Below, one piece after another: positions 14,179-16,001 of a DNA stretch of 16,001 bases. The notes below the pieces were generated by a model, which was not told where the DNA came from, ran no database searches, and saw nothing but the letters and a program-made list of their open reading frames with translations. The DNA comes from Hyphomicrobiales bacterium (GTDB lineage: Bacteria > Pseudomonadota > Alphaproteobacteria > Rhizobiales > Devosiaceae), in NCBI GenBank assembly GCA_028290345.1, contig JAQGKB010000298.1:1-16001 (forward strand), written 5' to 3'. How positions within the stretch are numbered: position 1 is the first letter of the stretch; each line of letters begins with the position of its first letter. A program made the position numbers and the translations under genes.

Positions 14179-15756
14179 GTGTCGATATCGTTTAGTGAAA
14201 AGGTCGATGTGATCATCGTGGGCAGCGGCCCGACGGGGGCGGCCTATGCGCGCACGCTTACCGACAAACTGCCGAACGCAAAAATCCTGATGATCGACGC
14301 CGGTCCGATTGTCTCCGACCCGCCGGGGCATCACCTCAACAACATCCAGGACGTCGCGGCGCGCGAAAAGGCGCAGATCGCCTCGCAGGGGCCGCACCGG
14401 CACGCTGCCTACGCGCCGATGTCGGAAGAGGAGCGCCTGTCGCGCCAAGCCGGAGCCCCCGACACCTCGATGCTGCGCCGGCCGGGATTGTTCGTCGTCG
14501 GCGGCGGACCGGTGGATGGCGAAGGTTTTCCGGCGGCGCACGCGGCGCATAACGTCGGCGGCATGGGCTCGCACTGGTTCGGCGCCTGCCCGCGTCCGGC
14601 GGAGCGGGAGCGCATTCCCTTCATCGACCGCGCCATAATGGACGAGGCCCTGACGACGGCGGAAAAACTGCTACGGGTCTCGAACGCGCAATTCCCCGAT
14701 TCCCATATCGCTGGACCGCTGGAAGCGCTCCTCGGCGGGCTGTTCAACCAGGGCCGTGCGCCCGACCGCCGGGTGCAGCCGATGCCAATGGCAGTGGTCC
14801 GCACCAAGGACGGTGTGCTGCGCTCCGGGCCGGACGTGATCCTGGGCGATCTACTCTCCGGGGCCTCGGCCAATTTTGAACTGCGTCCCGAAACAGTCTG
14901 CCGCCGCATCATCATGGAAGGCGGCCATGCCGTTGGCGTCGAACTCTGGGGCACCGAGACGCACGACACGACACGCATCGAGGCTGGCACGGTGGTCGTT
15001 GCCGCGGATTCGCTGCACTCGCCGCAATTGCTGTTCGCCTCGGGCATCCGTCCGCCGGCCCTGGGGCACTATCTCAACGAACACCCGCAGGTCACGATCC
15101 TTGCCGAGTTCGAAGGGGTCGATCCCGGTGAAGCCTCGACGCTGAGCGATGGCGGCGCGGTACTGGCGGACAGGACCGTGGTGACGCGCATGACGAGCGG
15201 CGTGACCTGGATCCCCTATAACGGGGAAAGCTTTCCCTTCCACGTGCAACTCACCCAGGCCGAGCCGGCATCGCTGCCGCCTGATGACCGGGCGATTGCG
15301 GAGAAGCGGCCGGTGCTCTCAGTGTCGTTCTTCCTGACCTCGGACCTGCAATACGACAATCGCGTCGAATTCAGCGAAACCGAAAAGGATTGGTACGGAC
15401 GCCCGAAAATGACGCTGCGCTTCAAGATGAGCGACAAGGACCGGGAGCGGATGCAACTGGCACGCGACACGCAAGCCAAGATCTCCGCAGCCCTGGGACG
15501 CTCGCTCCCCGGCCATAAGCCGCGCACGCCGCCCGATGGCAGCTCGCTGCATTACCAGGGCACCATGCGCATGGGCGAAAAGGATGACGGCCAATCGGTT
15601 TGCGACAAGAACAGCCGCGTCTGGGGCACCGACAACGTCTACGTCGCCGGCAATGGCCTGATCCCGACGGAGACGGCGGGCAATCCGACGCTGACCTCCG
15701 TCGCGCTCGCCATCCTTGCGGCGCGGCATATCGCGGAAGAGCAGGCCGGCCGCTAG
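14179..15756 (+). CDS. GMC-family FAD oxidoreductase, pyranose 2-oxidase-like
   Basis: A 525-residue flavoprotein of the glucose-methanol-choline family. The FAD-binding motif VIIVGSGPTGAAYA starts at residue 11. The segment NVGGMGSHWFGACPRP keeps the His (H132) just before Trp that carries covalent FAD in pyranose 2-oxidases (VGGMSTHW there). The catalytic His and Asn of the C-terminal domain are H458 (SSLHYQGTMRMG) and N502 (ETAGNPTLTS). Such enzymes oxidise a ring hydroxyl of free sugars or of glycosides, passing electrons to oxygen or another acceptor. I chose GTG at 14179 because GAGGAG (14166-14171) lies 7 bases upstream; an in-frame ATG at 14158 has no such site. No signal peptide is evident, so it is probably cytoplasmic. 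A TetR gene and a likely operator precede it. Sugar or glycoside oxidation is a good inference; exact substrate is unknown. Confidence 0.9.
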   Translation: MSISFSEKVDVIIVGSGPTGAAYARTLTDKLPNAKILMIDAGPIVSDPPGHHLNNIQDVAAREKAQIASQGPHRHAAYAPMSEEERLSRQAGAPDTSMLRRPGLFVVGGGPVDGEGFPAAHAAHNVGGMGSHWFGACPRPAERERIPFIDRAIMDEALTTAEKLLRVSNAQFPDSHIAGPLEALLGGLFNQGRAPDRRVQPMPMAVVRTKDGVLRSGPDVILGDLLSGASANFELRPETVCRRIIMEGGHAVGVELWGTETHDTTRIEAGTVVVAADSLHSPQLLFASGIRPPALGHYLNEHPQVTILAEFEGVDPGEASTLSDGGAVLADRTVVTRMTSGVTWIPYNGESFPFHVQLTQAEPASLPPDDRAIAEKRPVLSVSFFLTSDLQYDNRVEFSETEKDWYGRPKMTLRFKMSDKDRERMQLARDTQAKISAALGRSLPGHKPRTPPDGSSLHYQGTMRMGEKDDGQSVCDKNSRVWGTDNVYVAGNGLIPTETAGNPTLTSVALAILAARHIAEEQAGR

Positions 15757-15770
15757 TCCGAAACGCAGAT

Positions 15771-15814
15771 CTGCAGCGCGCGCGGGAGGCCATCCGGTCG
15801 TCCGCGCGGCGCAG
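15771..15814 (+). terminator. Imperfect GC-rich hairpin after the GMC gene
   Basis: CTGC (15771-15774) pairs with GCAG (15811-15814), and the GC-rich inner arms around 15776-15787 and 15801-15810 pair imperfectly. It lies 15 bases after the stop and may terminate the GMC transcript, but no T tract follows. The remainder of the 185-base gap up to 15941 shows an AT-richer stretch (15865-15885) that could hold a promoter for the next gene, without a convincing pair of boxes. Confidence 0.3.
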
Positions 15815-15941
15815 CTATTTGGGCATGAGCTTTCGGAGAAACAGGGTGCTACTTGCGCTTAAGCGGCAGATTATACCTATTTAGACCTTGCGGATGGAGC
15901 CACGGGCGGTCACATACAGACTTTGGAGCGAAAGACAGCAA

Positions 15942-16001
15942 ATGGCGCGCACACCTAACTTCAAATTCGACCGCATGGAACGAGACCGCGCGAAGGCGTT
16001 G
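15942..16001 (+). CDS. Small basic hypothetical protein (5' end only, runs off the window)
   Basis: ATG at 15942 opens a frame of 20 codons to the window edge. It begins MARTPNFKF and is then rich in Arg, Lys and Glu (residues 10-20). This recalls a short, highly charged, uncharacterised protein that I associate with many Hyphomicrobiales genomes, which supports the taxonomic guess. A GGAG (15925-15928) lies 13 bases upstream, a rather long spacing. Function is unknown; with only the N-terminus visible, the call rests on resemblance. Confidence 0.6.
   Translation, partial: MARTPNFKFDRMERDRAKAL

Overview
The window looks like a chromosomal catabolic locus of a GC-rich alphaproteobacterium, probably of the Hyphomicrobiales (Devosia or rhizobia-like). 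This is an inference from gene style, the many GTG starts, tightly overlapping genes and the small basic protein that begins at the right edge; no rRNA or other taxonomic marker is present. No tRNA, rRNA, CRISPR array, transposase or attachment site was found.

Layout. (1) Plus strand, 1-4246: a BMP-family (nucleoside/purine-type) ABC importer with substrate-binding protein (left end cut off), double ATPase and two permeases. A strong hairpin lies between the binding protein and the ATPase. The first permease is interrupted by an in-frame TAG. (2) 4247-4337: a convergent intergenic region with two palindromes. (3) Minus strand, 11853 down to 4338: a seven-gene operon, read in the order ring-opening amidohydrolase (cyanuric acid hydrolase/barbiturase family), FAD monooxygenase, amidase-signature hydrolase, classical SDR, extended SDR/epimerase, tandem-SIS isomerase-like protein, and PuuE-type allantoinase/polysaccharide deacetylase homologue. 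The first five genes overlap by 4 nt or are separated by 1 nt. (4) 11854-12036: a divergent promoter region. (5) Plus strand: a serine-glyoxylate-type aminotransferase, a TetR regulator, and a pyranose-2-oxidase-like GMC oxidoreductase with a likely operator in front of it. (6) At the right edge, the first 20 codons of a small basic protein.

How the genes may work together (inference). The importer would bring in a nucleoside-like or N-heterocyclic compound. The flavin monooxygenase would oxidise the ring, the barbiturase-like enzyme would open it, and the amidase and PuuE-like hydrolase would cleave the resulting ureide or amide. The aminotransferase would dispose of glyoxylate- or amino-acid-type products. 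The SDR, epimerase, SIS protein and pyranose-oxidase-like enzyme point to a sugar part. Together they suggest breakdown of a glycosylated N-heterocycle. No standard pathway that I recognise has exactly this gene set, and this is the most interesting aspect of the window.
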